DNA of 64,000 bases from Mucilaginibacter sp. SMC90 (GCF_022811725.1 NZ_CP094527.1:1550001-1614000); one strand, 5' to 3'. Shown: positions 45,494 to 54,789, counted from the stretch's first letter. Notes: generated from the sequence alone by a model not told the origin. A program made the numbers and translations.

Positions 45494-46477
45494 ATGAGAG
45501 AAATAGCGCTGCTTATCCACGAAGACATTAATCTTTCAACCATATCCGGTGTATTGGATATGGTAAGGCATACTAACCGTTTTTTGGTAGAAAGCGGCAA
45601 AACCGAAGCTTTTAGCGTAATGCTTGTAGGCGAAAAAATAAACAACAACCTGCTTTACTTTCCGGCCCAGTTTACCGGGTTTAAAACTATCGACGAGATC
45701 AAGGATATCGACCTGGTGATAGCCCCCGCTTTTTATGGTCCGCCTGATTTGGTGATGCGTAAAAACAAAAATCTGATAGATTTTATAAAGAGGATGTATA
45801 ATAAAGGTGCCGAAGTAGCCAGCTTGTGCTTTGGTAGCTATTTTTTGGCCGAAGCGGGAGTGCTTGACGGCAAACCATGCACCACACATTGGGTTGCGGT
45901 TGATGATATGAAACGCCGCTATCCACATGTGAACATCCTGCCCGATATGGTTACAACCGATAAAGACGGAACCTATACCAGCGGCGGTGCTTTTTCAAGC
46001 ATGAACCTGATCCTTTACCTGATTGAAAAGTATTGCGGAAGGGATACCGGCATTTGGGCCAGCAAAATGTTTTCGCTGGATATTGACCGTACGAGCCAGG
46101 CGCACTTTAAAGTATTTGAAGGTCAGCATCAGCATGAAGACCAGGAAATTATGCGCTCGCAATTGTTTATCGAAAACAATTATCACCTGCCCATTTCGGT
46201 AGAAGAGATTGCCGGCCAAACCAATATGAGTAAGCGTAATTTCATTCGCCGCTTTAAAAATGCCACACAAAATACTCCGATGGAGTATCTGCAAAAGGTT
46301 AAGATCGAATCGGTAAAAAAAGGGCTGGAGAAAACCAATTTTAATATCAGTGAATTGATGTACAAGGTTGGTTATAATGATCTGAAAACCTTCAGAAAAA
46401 TCTTTAAGCGTATAACAGGGTTAACCCCGCAGGATTATCGGAGCAAATATTGCAGGAGAGCAGTGCTGGAGAATTAA
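45494..46477 (+). CDS. GlxA-family transcriptional regulator (DJ-1/PfpI plus AraC HTH)
   Basis: A 327-residue regulator. An N-terminal DJ-1/PfpI-like domain (about 1-190) contains EVASLCFGSYFLAEAGVLDG with the nucleophile-elbow Cys, and the C-terminal ~100 residues are an AraC-type double helix-turn-helix (VEEIAGQTNMSKRNFIRRFK, ISELMYKVGYNDLKTFRKIF, GLTPQDYRSKY). GlxA-type proteins sense small metabolites or stress signals. No target gene is evident beside it. A REP-like element follows. Confidence 0.92.
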   Translation: MREIALLIHEDINLSTISGVLDMVRHTNRFLVESGKTEAFSVMLVGEKINNNLLYFPAQFTGFKTIDEIKDIDLVIAPAFYGPPDLVMRKNKNLIDFIKRMYNKGAEVASLCFGSYFLAEAGVLDGKPCTTHWVAVDDMKRRYPHVNILPDMVTTDKDGTYTSGGAFSSMNLILYLIEKYCGRDTGIWASKMFSLDIDRTSQAHFKVFEGQHQHEDQEIMRSQLFIENNYHLPISVEEIAGQTNMSKRNFIRRFKNATQNTPMEYLQKVKIESVKKGLEKTNFNISELMYKVGYNDLKTFRKIFKRITGLTPQDYRSKYCRRAVLEN

Positions 46478-46486
46478 ACTCTACAC

Positions 46487-46573
46487 CATGTCATTGCCTT
46501 TACGAAGCAATCGCGAACTATACAGGGCGGATATGCTTCCGTGCGATTGCCACGCTGCGCTCGCAATGACATG
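46487..46573. repeat. REP-like palindromic element, copy 3
   Basis: Ends CCATGTCATTGC and GCAATGACATGG are inverted. The interior contains GAAGCAATCGCGAACTATAC and ATGCTTCCGTGCGATTGCCA. It lies between convergent gene ends (GlxA-type regulator and desaturase). Confidence 0.85.
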
Positions 46574-46588
46574 GGGTTATAAGCGGAG

Positions 46589-47635
46589 TTAAACTACTTC
46601 TTCCTTTTCTCCCTGCTTCGCAACCTTCTTCTCCTGCTCATCTGTCTTTTCCTCAAGTGATTCAAAATAGGCTTTTTTAACTACGGTTGTCATTTTATGA
46701 TCGCCGGTATGGCTCCAACCGGGAGGCATAATAATGTACAGAAATTTGTTTTTAATACCAGGCGCTTTACGAACATCTTTAGCCAGTGCTATAATCTCTC
46801 CAAAATAAGCATCCAAAAAGCTGTTTTTAACCATAGGGCGGCTGATGCCGTACTCAATAGGGATTTTATGATCCTCATTTTGAAAGGTGCCGAAAACTTT
46901 ATCCCATATAGGCAGCAGGTTACAAAAATTGGTATCCATATATAGCGGATTACGTGCATGGTGCACCCTGTGATGTGACGGCGTAAGTACAATTTGATTG
47001 AGAAAACCCAGACGCCCATCTTCTATTAAGTTTTCGCCTATATGGATCATCGACCCCCAAAAGCCATCTATAAACATGATTACAAACAACATTGGCGGGT
47101 TTACCCCTAACAAAATACAAATGCTGGTACGGATCAGATCTGCATAAGGTGCTTCAAGAAAAAAATGCGCGAATGTTACCGAGAGGTTCATGCTTTCGGG
47201 GGCGTGATGGGTTGAATGCAGGCACCATAACACCCTCACCTTGTGTGCGAGGTAATGGTACCAGAAATGTGCAAATTCCCATACAATGTAGCCATAAATA
47301 AACCAGTACCAGGTAAAATTTGTTTTAAAAACAGCGAACCGTGAAAAGAAGCCGATGCAAAATGTTACCATGGCTATAGAAAGCACGCTGCCTATAAAGG
47401 CATTTAATACATAGGTCCAAAAAGAAATTTTATAGTGGATAACCTTGAACTTTTTATAAAAGGCTCCCCTGATAATTTCAAATACCAGCAGTACAGGCAG
47501 CATGGGGCCTAACACAGCAGTGATGCCTTCGTAAGTAAGCAGTTTGCTGTAATCGCCTGATTTGACGATGTCATATAGCCCGCCAAGACCGAAAAAACCT
47601 GTAATGTGATCGTAAATCGCTTTTAAGAAATCCAT
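46589..47635 (-). CDS. Sterol desaturase / fatty acid hydroxylase family protein
   Basis: A 348-residue membrane enzyme with several hydrophobic helices and a di-iron site. The His clusters are HYLAHKVRVLWCLHSTHHAPE, and SHHRVHHARNP. A long polar C-terminal tail is rich in Glu/Lys. Family members hydroxylate or desaturate sterols and lipids such as sphingolipid or fatty acyl chains. Start is ATG 47635; a perfect -7 box (47669-47676) lies inside the 12-codon longer form, ruling it out. It is monocistronic. Confidence 0.9.
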   Translation of the reverse strand: MDFLKAIYDHITGFFGLGGLYDIVKSGDYSKLLTYEGITAVLGPMLPVLLVFEIIRGAFYKKFKVIHYKISFWTYVLNAFIGSVLSIAMVTFCIGFFSRFAVFKTNFTWYWFIYGYIVWEFAHFWYHYLAHKVRVLWCLHSTHHAPESMNLSVTFAHFFLEAPYADLIRTSICILLGVNPPMLFVIMFIDGFWGSMIHIGENLIEDGRLGFLNQIVLTPSHHRVHHARNPLYMDTNFCNLLPIWDKVFGTFQNEDHKIPIEYGISRPMVKNSFLDAYFGEIIALAKDVRKAPGIKNKFLYIIMPPGWSHTGDHKMTTVVKKAYFESLEEKTDEQEKKVAKQGEKEEVV

Positions 47636-47668
47636 GTCGAAAAATAGGTAATTGGTAAAATGGTTACC

Positions 47669-47676
47669 CAAATTTA
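47669..47676 (-). promoter_or_regulatory. -7 box of the sterol desaturase gene
   Basis: TAAATTTG on the minus strand, about 33 bases before the ATG at 47635. Confidence 0.45.
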
Positions 47677-47765
47677 AGGATTTTCATTGTATGTATGTAG
47701 GTACATGTCACTTTTAAAAGAGTTTTCTCCGGTGGAGTTAGGTGAAAATTTAATTCTAAAAAAAT

Positions 47766-47809
47766 ATAGTACTATGTATTGTATAGTACCATGTTTAATA
47801 TTAACTTTG
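47766..47809 (+). promoter_or_regulatory. Promoter with two operator-like repeats for the DUF998 gene
   Basis: A good TTG-N20-TAACTTTG promoter (TTG 47779-47781, -7 box 47802-47809) ends 35 bases before the DUF998 start. Two direct copies of ATAGTACYATG, 17 bases apart (47766-47776 and 47783-47793), sit upstream of and directly downstream of the -33 element. Such placement is typical of repressor sites. Confidence 0.65.
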
Positions 47810-47844
47810 TTTTATCAAAGGAAAAACTTAAACATTATTGAAAA

Positions 47845-48444
47845 ATGGATACTAAACCATTACTGTATACAGGTACCATCATTCCTATTGTATTTTGGCT
47901 CTCAACACTTATTGGTGGTTTTGTACATGGCAATTACAATCATATCAGTAATACTATTAGTGAGCTGGGTGCCATTGGTACAAAATCCGAAACATTAATG
48001 GAAACATTCACCATGCTTACTACAGTGCTCAGCGTATTTTTTATGGCTGGGTTGTTTATAGCATGCAGCCAGTTAAAACTCAATATCCTGCCCATATTTG
48101 GGGTGATAGGTTTCCCTGTTATGTTTGGATGGGCAGCTATATTTCATTCGGGTAATCCGTTGCATTCGGCATCGGGGCCGGTATTTTTATTAATATATGT
48201 TGGCGCCTTGCTGGCTGGTATTTTGTGGCGGGGTGAGGATTTCAGGCAGATCAGAAAATTGTCATTATTGAGCCTTGGTATTATGCTGCTCATCTTTATC
48301 CGGTTTATTCCGTCGGCAACCATTCAAAACAACTATACAGGCCTTATTCAAAGGTTAGCCCATTTGGGCTGGTCTGTTTGGTTTACATCACTAAGTATCT
48401 GTTTCGTAAAACTGCTTAACAATAAACAAAAACAATTAAAATAA
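47845..48444 (+). CDS. DUF998 domain-containing membrane protein
   Basis: A 199-residue integral membrane protein with about six hydrophobic helices. The segment HISNTISELGAIGTKSE is the hallmark of DUF998. Function is unknown. The gene has a clear promoter with operator-like repeats, which implies regulated expression. A small lipoprotein gene follows after 20 bases and probably shares the transcript. Confidence 0.88.
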   Translation: MDTKPLLYTGTIIPIVFWLSTLIGGFVHGNYNHISNTISELGAIGTKSETLMETFTMLTTVLSVFFMAGLFIACSQLKLNILPIFGVIGFPVMFGWAAIFHSGNPLHSASGPVFLLIYVGALLAGILWRGEDFRQIRKLSLLSLGIMLLIFIRFIPSATIQNNYTGLIQRLAHLGWSVWFTSLSICFVKLLNNKQKQLK

Positions 48445-48464
48445 TCATCATTAAAATTAATAGC

Positions 48465-48821
48465 ATGAAAAAATTAGGTTACGTATTGGTTGTCATAGGT
48501 GTGATAGCCCTGTTAGATGCTTGCCATATAGGTGGAAGACATACGGTTATTGTTGAAAACGCTAATGGCAACGAGCGGAGGATTGAATACTGGGGCCACG
48601 TGTATTTTACTGGCGATAGTACGGGAATCAGTCGCATTTCGCCCAATGGAAAGGTGAAATATAAAAACAGCGACTTTGAAGTAATTGCTGAAAGCGATTA
48701 TAACGGGCATATTAGTTATCAATTTAACGACGGGGAAAAGAAAAAGGAGCTTGACAATAATGAAAAGATCTCGTTAGCAAGAGCTGTACGCGATATGATG
48801 AAGGCAGGGCATGATAAATAG
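48465..48821 (+). CDS. Putative small lipoprotein of unknown function
   Basis: A 118-residue protein with a lipobox-like LLDAC (Cys20) after a hydrophobic start. The mature part is polar, with a charged EKKKELDNNEK segment and no recognised domain. It is 20 bases downstream of the DUF998 gene. A 22-base perfect hairpin follows the gene. Confidence 0.7.
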   Translation: MKKLGYVLVVIGVIALLDACHIGGRHTVIVENANGNERRIEYWGHVYFTGDSTGISRISPNGKVKYKNSDFEVIAESDYNGHISYQFNDGEKKKELDNNEKISLARAVRDMMKAGHDK

Positions 48822-48881
48822 TAAGTAATGTAGGTTACCTATTCAAGTAATATATTGAATTGTGTAAACGCATGGAAAAGT

Positions 48882-48928
48882 AAAACCCATACTTTCGGAG
48901 TTTTTGAAACTCCGAAAGTATGGGTTTT
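48882..48928. terminator. Bidirectional terminator with a 22-base perfect stem
   Basis: Bases 48882-48903 are exactly complementary to 48907-48928, with a 3-base TTG loop. The stem ends in AAAA/TTTT on both sides, so each strand has a T-run after the hairpin. It lies between two convergent genes. Confidence 0.85.
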
Positions 48929-49008
48929 GCAATATATAACGTCCAATGATCATGAAAGTGGAACTCTGTGTTGATACAGGCACCAACGATGTCGTGATCA
49001 GCAATGCC

Positions 49009-49431
49009 TTACTTCATCCGCACATACACATCATTATACCCATCGGCTATATAAATGTCGTTCAGGTATAGGGTATCGTTGCTGATAAGGTACGATACCG
49101 GGTGTGTATCAAGTGCAGGGCCAGATATTGATAATATATTAACTGTTTGAGTCGGGCTGTATTTATAATCCTTAGTAGTACGGAAATTGCCGGTGATCTG
49201 CAGCGTATCATTTTTGAACCTTTTGAAACTGCTATCGGCCGAAAACTCGTTACGAATGGAGTAACCACTACTTTGCGGCGTAATAGTAAAGCCGCCAATG
49301 CCGCCAACTGACTTTACCCAGCGCCATTTGCCAATTATGCTATCGCTGCCCGGACCGGGAAGGTTGCCTTTATTGCAGGCGGTTATACTGCATAATAAAA
49401 TTGCTGATGCTGTTAACAGGATATTTTTCAT
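49009..49431 (-). CDS. Putative lipocalin-like lipoprotein
   Basis: A 140-residue lipoprotein with lipobox SITAC after MKNILLTASA. The start IIGKWRWVKSVGG followed by beta-rich sequence resembles small lipocalin-like domains of Bacteroidota, but this is a weak visual match. Start is ATG 49431, which gives the standard signal; the 13-codon longer form does not. Function unassigned. Confidence 0.72.
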   Translation of the reverse strand: MKNILLTASAILLCSITACNKGNLPGPGSDSIIGKWRWVKSVGGIGGFTITPQSSGYSIRNEFSADSSFKRFKNDTLQITGNFRTTKDYKYSPTQTVNILSISGPALDTHPVSYLISNDTLYLNDIYIADGYNDVYVRMK

Positions 49432-49551
49432 AATTATGGTTTGGTTATGAGATACTTTACGGTACTGCACCTGGCTTTGCTACAATAGGTTGAAAATAAT
49501 TTAGTGAGCCGCCTGTTGTATATTCAGCAAAAAACTTTGTATCATTAAAGC

Positions 49552-50376
49552 ATGATTATTGTAATACAGTGTAAAGACAAGGTGGGCCTTGTAGCGGCGA
49601 TTTCTGCAACATTAGCCAAGCACCTGCTTAATATAGTTTCCATGCGTGAGCATGTTGATCATAATGAAAACGTTTTTTTTACACGCCTGGAGGTTGAAGA
49701 TGGGGATGATGCCGGGCTTGAAGAGTCGTTACGCAAAATATTGCCCGAAGGGGCCTATATTTCAGTAAATCCCGAACCTGTAAAAAAAATAGTTGTACTG
49801 GCCACCAAAGAGTATCATTGCCTGAGCGATATCCTGGTGCGCAATCATTTTAATACCCTGGGTGCAAGTGTACAATGTGTAATAGGCAACCATGCTAAAC
49901 TGCAGGATATATGCCAGCGCTTTGATATTCCTTTTTATCATATCAGCCATGAGCAGGCAAGTAAAGCCGAATTTGAGCGGCAGGTAGTAGCGGCTATCAA
50001 ACAGTATACCCCTGATTATGTGATATTGGCTAAATTTATGCGGATCCTTTCGCCTGGATTTGTTGCCGAATTTCCGATGAAGATCATCAATATTCACCAT
50101 TCGTTTTTACCTGCATTTATAGGCGCTAACCCTTATAAGCAGGCGTTTGAGCGCGGAGTTAAGCTTATCGGTGCTACAGCACATTACGTATCAAATGAAT
50201 TAGACGAGGGGCCCATCATTGCTCAGCAGATCATCCCGGTAAATCACTCCTATAGCTGGACAGATATGGTAAAAGCCGGTCAAGAAGTTGAAACCGCAGT
50301 ACTGGCCAAGGCCCTGAAACTTGTATTTGAAGACAGGGTATTTGTGTATAAAAACAAAACGGTGGTGTTTGGGTAA
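49552..50376 (+). CDS. purU: Formyltetrahydrofolate deformylase
   Basis: A 274-residue enzyme that hydrolyses 10-formyltetrahydrofolate to formate and tetrahydrofolate, supplying formate for purine synthesis and balancing one-carbon units. The N-terminal ACT domain (VIQCKDKVGLVAAISATLAK) is followed by the formyltransferase domain with CVIGNHAKL, INIHHSFLPAFIGANPY and GATAHYVSNELDEGPII. The length matches PurU. Monocistronic; no riboswitch was seen upstream. Confidence 0.95.
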   Translation: MIIVIQCKDKVGLVAAISATLAKHLLNIVSMREHVDHNENVFFTRLEVEDGDDAGLEESLRKILPEGAYISVNPEPVKKIVVLATKEYHCLSDILVRNHFNTLGASVQCVIGNHAKLQDICQRFDIPFYHISHEQASKAEFERQVVAAIKQYTPDYVILAKFMRILSPGFVAEFPMKIINIHHSFLPAFIGANPYKQAFERGVKLIGATAHYVSNELDEGPIIAQQIIPVNHSYSWTDMVKAGQEVETAVLAKALKLVFEDRVFVYKNKTVVFG

Positions 50377-50465
50377 GATCAGAATCCTGGTTAAAGACAT
50401 ATTATTTAACATTTACCTTTACTTTTGTTCGCCCGCAGGGAACAACTTTGCCTAAATTTCTATTT

Positions 50466-51347
50466 ATGAAAAAAGTATTTTCTTTATTGTTGATGGCTAT
50501 GCTATCCGTATCGGCTGGCTATGCCCAGCATCAGCTTACTATTGCAACCTATAATTTACGTAACGACAACAGCACAAATGATGATTCGGTGCGGGGCAAT
50601 GGCTGGAAGCAGCGCCTGCCTGTTATAACACAACTCATCCGGTTTCATGATTGGGATATTTTTGGTACCCAGGAAGGTTTGGTGCACCAGCTTAACGGTT
50701 TAAAACAGGCTATGCCGCAGTACAATTATACAGGTATTGGCCGCGATGATGGCAAAACAGCAGGAGAGTTTTCGGCCATTTTTTATAAAAAGGACAGATT
50801 TAAACTGCTTAAGCATGGTGATTTTTGGATGGCTCCTATTACGGATAAACCCAATAAAGGCTGGGACGCAGCGCTGCCAAGGATTTGCTCATGGGGCTAT
50901 TTTCAGGAGATAAAAACCGGTTATAAGTTTTACTACTTTAACCTGCACATGGATCACATAGGCGTTGTAGCCCGCCGCGAAAGCGCTAAGCTGGTATTGA
51001 AAAAAGTAAAAGAATTTGGCGGTAATTCTCCAACCATATTATCGGGCGATTTTAATGTTGATCAAACATCTGATAGCTATGCTGTGATTAATAACTCGGG
51101 GGTATTGAAAGATAGCTACGAACTATCTCCTGTAAAGTATGCTACTAACGGAACATTTAACGATTTTGATGCTAACGATAAAACCACCGGACGCATTGAT
51201 CATATTTTTGTAACTAAAGATTTTAAAGTGAAGCGGTATGGTATATTAACAGATAGTTACAGGGCAAGAGCTAAAGGTTCAGATAAATATGAGGCTAAAG
51301 AACCAAGCGACCATTTTCCGGTAATGATAATGGTGGATCATAAATGA
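50466..51347 (+). CDS. Endonuclease/exonuclease/phosphatase family protein, exported
   Basis: A 293-residue member of the EEP superfamily. Signal peptide ends GYAQ. The metal and catalytic motifs are IATYNLRNDN, IFGTQEGLV, FNLHMDHIG, LSGDFNVDQTSD, GRIDHIFV and SDHFPVM. Exported members often act as phosphodiesterases or on lipids and nucleic acids. Start is ATG 50466 (MKKVFS) for a proper signal peptide. A TACTTTTG box lies at 50420-50427. A hairpin terminator follows. Confidence 0.9.
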   Translation: MKKVFSLLLMAMLSVSAGYAQHQLTIATYNLRNDNSTNDDSVRGNGWKQRLPVITQLIRFHDWDIFGTQEGLVHQLNGLKQAMPQYNYTGIGRDDGKTAGEFSAIFYKKDRFKLLKHGDFWMAPITDKPNKGWDAALPRICSWGYFQEIKTGYKFYYFNLHMDHIGVVARRESAKLVLKKVKEFGGNSPTILSGDFNVDQTSDSYAVINNSGVLKDSYELSPVKYATNGTFNDFDANDKTTGRIDHIFVTKDFKVKRYGILTDSYRARAKGSDKYEAKEPSDHFPVMIMVDHK

Positions 51348-51363
51348 CCCACCATACCAGAGA

Positions 51364-51390
51364 TTTAGTTGATTGATTAACTAAAGATTT
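51364..51390 (+). terminator. Terminator after the EEP-family gene
   Basis: TTTAGTT and AACTAAA form a 7-base stem around an 8-base loop, followed by GATTTTTA. It lies 17 bases past the stop codon. Confidence 0.6.
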
Positions 51391-51400
51391 TTATAAAAAA

Positions 51401-52861
51401 CTACTTCACAATTAGTGTAGCAATTGAATGCGGCAGGGCAGTAGTGCCGGCCGCTTTTCCTTTTATCCAAAGGCTGTAATCTATTTTTTCGTCGGTTTTA
51501 TTCATTACCACCACAGCAATTGAGCCGTCAGGGTTTTGATAGGCTGTTGTTAACAGCTTATCCCTGCTGGCTACCGCGCTGATGCGTTTTGCACCCGGAT
51601 GAATGTATTTTGAGAAGTGGCCGATGTAGTAGTATGAACTGGTATAGATCAGGCTTCCGTTACGTAAATCGGCATGTACCGGAGCGAAGCAGAAATTGCC
51701 TACATGGTTTGGCCCGCCTTTTTCATCAAGTAATACGTTCCAGTCTGTCCAGGCTACGGTACCTGCGTTAAAGTCATTGATCATGGATAAACCGTAACGT
51801 TCGCCTAATGCCCAATCGTTGATCTTGTTGAAATCAAACTTTTCGATACAGCCTTCGGTAAACACCAGGTTTTTATCAGGGAACGACTCGTGGGTTTTAC
51901 GGGTTGCCTCAAAGTTTTGACCAGCACCTGTCCAGGTTTCATACCAGTGGAAACCTATACCCCAGATGTATTTGGCTGCAGCAGGATCTTCCAGAATGGT
52001 GCTGGCACGTTGGTAAAGCAAATCGCGGTTATGGTCCCAAACAATTAGTTTTTTACTTGCCATGCCTTGTTTTTGTAAAGTTGGGCCTAAAAAGTTCTTT
52101 ACAAAATCACGCTCTTCTTCGGCAGTGTACATGCATGATTCCCAGGTTTGTTTAGCCATTGGTTCGTTCTGTACCGAAAGGCCCCAGATAGGTATGCCCT
52201 CTTTTTCATAAGCCTTAATAAACTTTACATAAAAGTTGGCCCAGCTTTGATCAAATTCTTTTTTAAGCTTGCCGCCGTGCAGTACATCGTTATTATCCTT
52301 CATAAAAGCGGGAGGGCTCCATGGCGAAACAAACATGGTCAACTTGCCGCCTGCCGCTGCAGTAGCCGCTTTAATAAAAGGGATGCGGTAAGTTTTATCA
52401 TGGCTGATATCAAAAGTTTTTAATTCCTTATCACCTTCTTTTACATAACTGTAGCTATCACTTGAAAAATCGCAGCTTTGAATGTTGGTGCGGCCAAAAG
52501 AGTAACCAATGCCCTTGGCTTTATCGTAGTAGGCGGTTAAAAGCTCTTTCTGCTTATCTTTTGGCAGTTTGGCAAAAGTTTCGGCCGAGGCATCTGTAAG
52601 TGCACCACCAATACCTATCATGGTTTGGAATTTTTTTGCCGGATCGACAAATACTGCTACCTCTGTTTCGGCAGGTTGCGGTTTATCAGAAAATTTTAGC
52701 GTTTCGGTTTCTTTAAATTTGTACCCGGCATTTTGTTCGGATACAATTACTTTTACAGACTTACCTGCCGCCGAATACGGTGTTTTACTTTGGGCGCTGA
52801 CAAAGCCAGCCTTTAATAATCCGCCCGCTATAAAACAGGCAATTAAATACTTTTTTTGCAT
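51401..52861 (-). CDS. Glycoside hydrolase family 30 enzyme (glucosylceramidase-like)
   Basis: A 486-residue exported enzyme. The signal peptide ends FVSAQ. The barrel includes GIGGALTDASAE, WSPPAFMKDN, GLSVQNEPMAK with acid/base Glu233, and LVFTEGC with nucleophile Glu336, with a C-terminal beta domain. GH30 members cleave beta-glucosyl ceramide, beta-1,6-glucans or related beta-glycosides; the sub-specificity is not evident. It is monocistronic and converges with the EEP gene. Confidence 0.92.
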   Translation of the reverse strand: MQKKYLIACFIAGGLLKAGFVSAQSKTPYSAAGKSVKVIVSEQNAGYKFKETETLKFSDKPQPAETEVAVFVDPAKKFQTMIGIGGALTDASAETFAKLPKDKQKELLTAYYDKAKGIGYSFGRTNIQSCDFSSDSYSYVKEGDKELKTFDISHDKTYRIPFIKAATAAAGGKLTMFVSPWSPPAFMKDNNDVLHGGKLKKEFDQSWANFYVKFIKAYEKEGIPIWGLSVQNEPMAKQTWESCMYTAEEERDFVKNFLGPTLQKQGMASKKLIVWDHNRDLLYQRASTILEDPAAAKYIWGIGFHWYETWTGAGQNFEATRKTHESFPDKNLVFTEGCIEKFDFNKINDWALGERYGLSMINDFNAGTVAWTDWNVLLDEKGGPNHVGNFCFAPVHADLRNGSLIYTSSYYYIGHFSKYIHPGAKRISAVASRDKLLTTAYQNPDGSIAVVVMNKTDEKIDYSLWIKGKAAGTTALPHSIATLIVK

Positions 52862-53417
52862 AATTTAATTAAATAGGCTTGCCGGTTTGGTTACGAGCCC
52901 GGACTGTGGCTAACCGGAGGCATCAAATTTATTAAACTTAATCAGAAAAAAGCAAAAAGCGAAATATAAATTATTGCTGTTTACAACGGTTTCAGTAAAA
53001 ATGATACGCCTCTATACCAAAGATTTTTTGTTTTTAATTAGTTGATTATTAGTTTTTTATATTAAATTAAAATGGGCGTCGCTATTTAATTTTGATGCGC
53101 TAAAATCCGTTAAAAATTGTAGTGTATTTTGTACACAGTTGTTAACGGCGTAGCACAGTTTAAGGGTGATACTGCACCTTTTAAATTTTGGAGCCTTACG
53201 AAGTTTAAAAGACTTCATAAGGCAGGGATTGGCAGGGGGCTGAAAGATGTAATGGTGTCATTAAAAATAGGGATCATACTGAACTTATCGAAGCGTGGTG
53301 ACGTGGGCTTCTACACATCTTTCTACGAGCTCAAGATGACAGTCCTTCCATGTGTAATGCCAATTACCTTCACAGATCCCGTTTGCTCTACGTGCCGGAA
53401 TGTGCTAACTTCGCGGC
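52862..53417. other. AT-rich gap between GH30 and pyrD
   Basis: No gene is supported. An imperfect hairpin is present at 53194-53222 (CCTTACGAAGT against ACTTCATAAGG, one mismatch). The last 36 bases hold the pyrD promoter. Confidence 0.55.
53382..53413 (+). promoter_or_regulatory. pyrD promoter, probably leaderless transcript
   Basis: TTTG (53382-53385), a 20-base spacer and TAACTTCG (53406-53413) fit the phylum's promoter pattern with one change in the -7 box. The start point would coincide with the ATG at 53418. Confidence 0.55.
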
Positions 53418-54467
53418 ATGTATCAGCTCATAAAACCCATCCTGTTTAGGTTCGATCCCGAAAATGTGCATTACTTTGTTACCCGCAACCTGAAGCGTTT
53501 TAACCGTTTTCCGGGCGGTACGTCACTGAGCAAAGCTATTTGGGATGTAAAGGATCCAAAACTTGAGCGTGAAGTTTTTGGTCTTAAATTCAGGAACCCT
53601 GTTGGCCTGGCCGCTGGTTTTGATAAAAATGCCGAGATGATGGGTGAGATGGCTAACCTTGGTTTTGGTTTTGTTGAGATAGGAACAGTTACACCACTAC
53701 CACAGCCCGGTAATGACAAGCCCCGCATGTTTCGCCTTCCGGCAGATAGTGCGCTTGTTAACCGTATGGGCTTTAATAATTTTGGTGTGGACGTAGCCGC
53801 CGAGCGCATTGCCGCTTTCAGGCGTGATCCAAAGAATGCCAATAAAGGCCTGATCATCGGAGGGAACATCGGTAAAAACAAGGTTACCCCTAATGAAGAT
53901 GCTGTAAGTGATTATATCAAATGTTTTGACCGCCTGTTTGATGTGGTTGATTATTTTGTAGTGAACGTAAGCTCACCCAATACCCCGGGATTGCGTGCGT
54001 TGCAGGAAAAGGGCCCTTTAATGGAAATTCTGAACACGCTGCAGCAACGCAATAATAAAAATGGCATAAGCAGGCCTATCCTGTTAAAAATTGCCCCCGA
54101 TTTAACTGATTCACAATTGGATGATATTGTTGATATAGTACAGCAAACAGGCATAGCAGGGTTAATTGCCACCAACACTACCATAAGCAGGGAAAACCTG
54201 ATATCTCCGGCTAAGTTAAAAGATGAAATGGGAGGGCTGAGTGGTAAGCCACTTACCCAGCGCTCAACAGAAGTAATAGCTTATCTGCATAAAAAATCGA
54301 ACGGTTCATTCCCTATAATTGGGGTAGGCGGGATTCACTCTGCAGAAGACGCTATGGAGAAACTAAAGGCAGGTGCATCATTGGTGCAGCTGTATACAGG
54401 TTTTATTTATGAAGGGCCGGGTTTGATTGGCAGGATCAATAAAAGGATTCTGAACCCTGATTTTTAA
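53418..54467 (+). CDS. pyrD: Dihydroorotate dehydrogenase (quinone), class 2
   Basis: A 349-residue membrane-associated flavoenzyme oxidising dihydroorotate to orotate in pyrimidine synthesis. The N-terminal amphipathic helix ([19 protein letters not shown]) is typical of the quinone-linked class. FMN motifs are [27 protein letters not shown] and [17 protein letters not shown], and the catalytic Ser lies in [11 protein letters not shown], also class-2 type. Monocistronic. The promoter lies directly against the start codon. Confidence 0.95.
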   Translation: MYQLIKPILFRFDPENVHYFVTRNLKRFNRFPGGTSLSKAIWDVKDPKLEREVFGLKFRNPVGLAAGFDKNAEMMGEMANLGFGFVEIGTVTPLPQPGNDKPRMFRLPADSALVNRMGFNNFGVDVAAERIAAFRRDPKNANKGLIIGGNIGKNKVTPNEDAVSDYIKCFDRLFDVVDYFVVNVSSPNTPGLRALQEKGPLMEILNTLQQRNNKNGISRPILLKIAPDLTDSQLDDIVDIVQQTGIAGLIATNTTISRENLISPAKLKDEMGGLSGKPLTQRSTEVIAYLHKKSNGSFPIIGVGGIHSAEDAMEKLKAGASLVQLYTGFIYEGPGLIGRINKRILNPDF

Positions 54468-54594
54468 GATTTAAGGATTGTCGGGATTTTTCTTGCAGCA
54501 TGTATTTTTCCGTTTCAGTGTACTAACGGAAACGCCGATGTTTGTTCCATTTCCTTAGCGTTTATGTATCCGGGATACTGATCACCGTGTGTCT

Positions 54595-54729
54595 GTGAGG
54601 ACACAACAGCCGTTAACTTAAGGGAGTACTTTGGCGTAAAGTTTTAAATCCCCTCTCGATAGGGGAATCGCACATTTCTCTGCTTTTGAGGAGCTTTTTA
54701 CTTTAAGTTAACAGCTATGGTGAGGACAC
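54595..54729. mobile_element. MITE-like insertion with a 10-base direct repeat
   Basis: Two perfect GTGAGGACAC direct repeats (54595-54604, 54720-54729) flank a 115-base segment whose 17-base ends are inverted with 14 of 17 matches (AACAGCCGTTAACTTAA against CATAGCTGTTAACTTAA). The layout is that of a small non-autonomous transposon with a target duplication. The interior has a CCCCTCTCGATAGGGG hairpin and no gene. Confidence 0.6.
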
Positions 54730-54789
54730 GGACACGGGGGAGGAACATCATGATCATCCTCAAATCCTGACAATCATGGTTCAGCAACA

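Noticed and set aside
47687..47998. 103-codon frame before DUF998, with an N-terminus slightly like old yellow enzyme proteins
   Set aside because: The likeness covers about 20 residues only, the frame overlaps the DUF998 gene, and the promoter and operators sit inside it.
53129..53449. 106-codon frame upstream of pyrD
   Set aside because: It overlaps the pyrD start and promoter, starts without a credible signal and has no recognisable motif.
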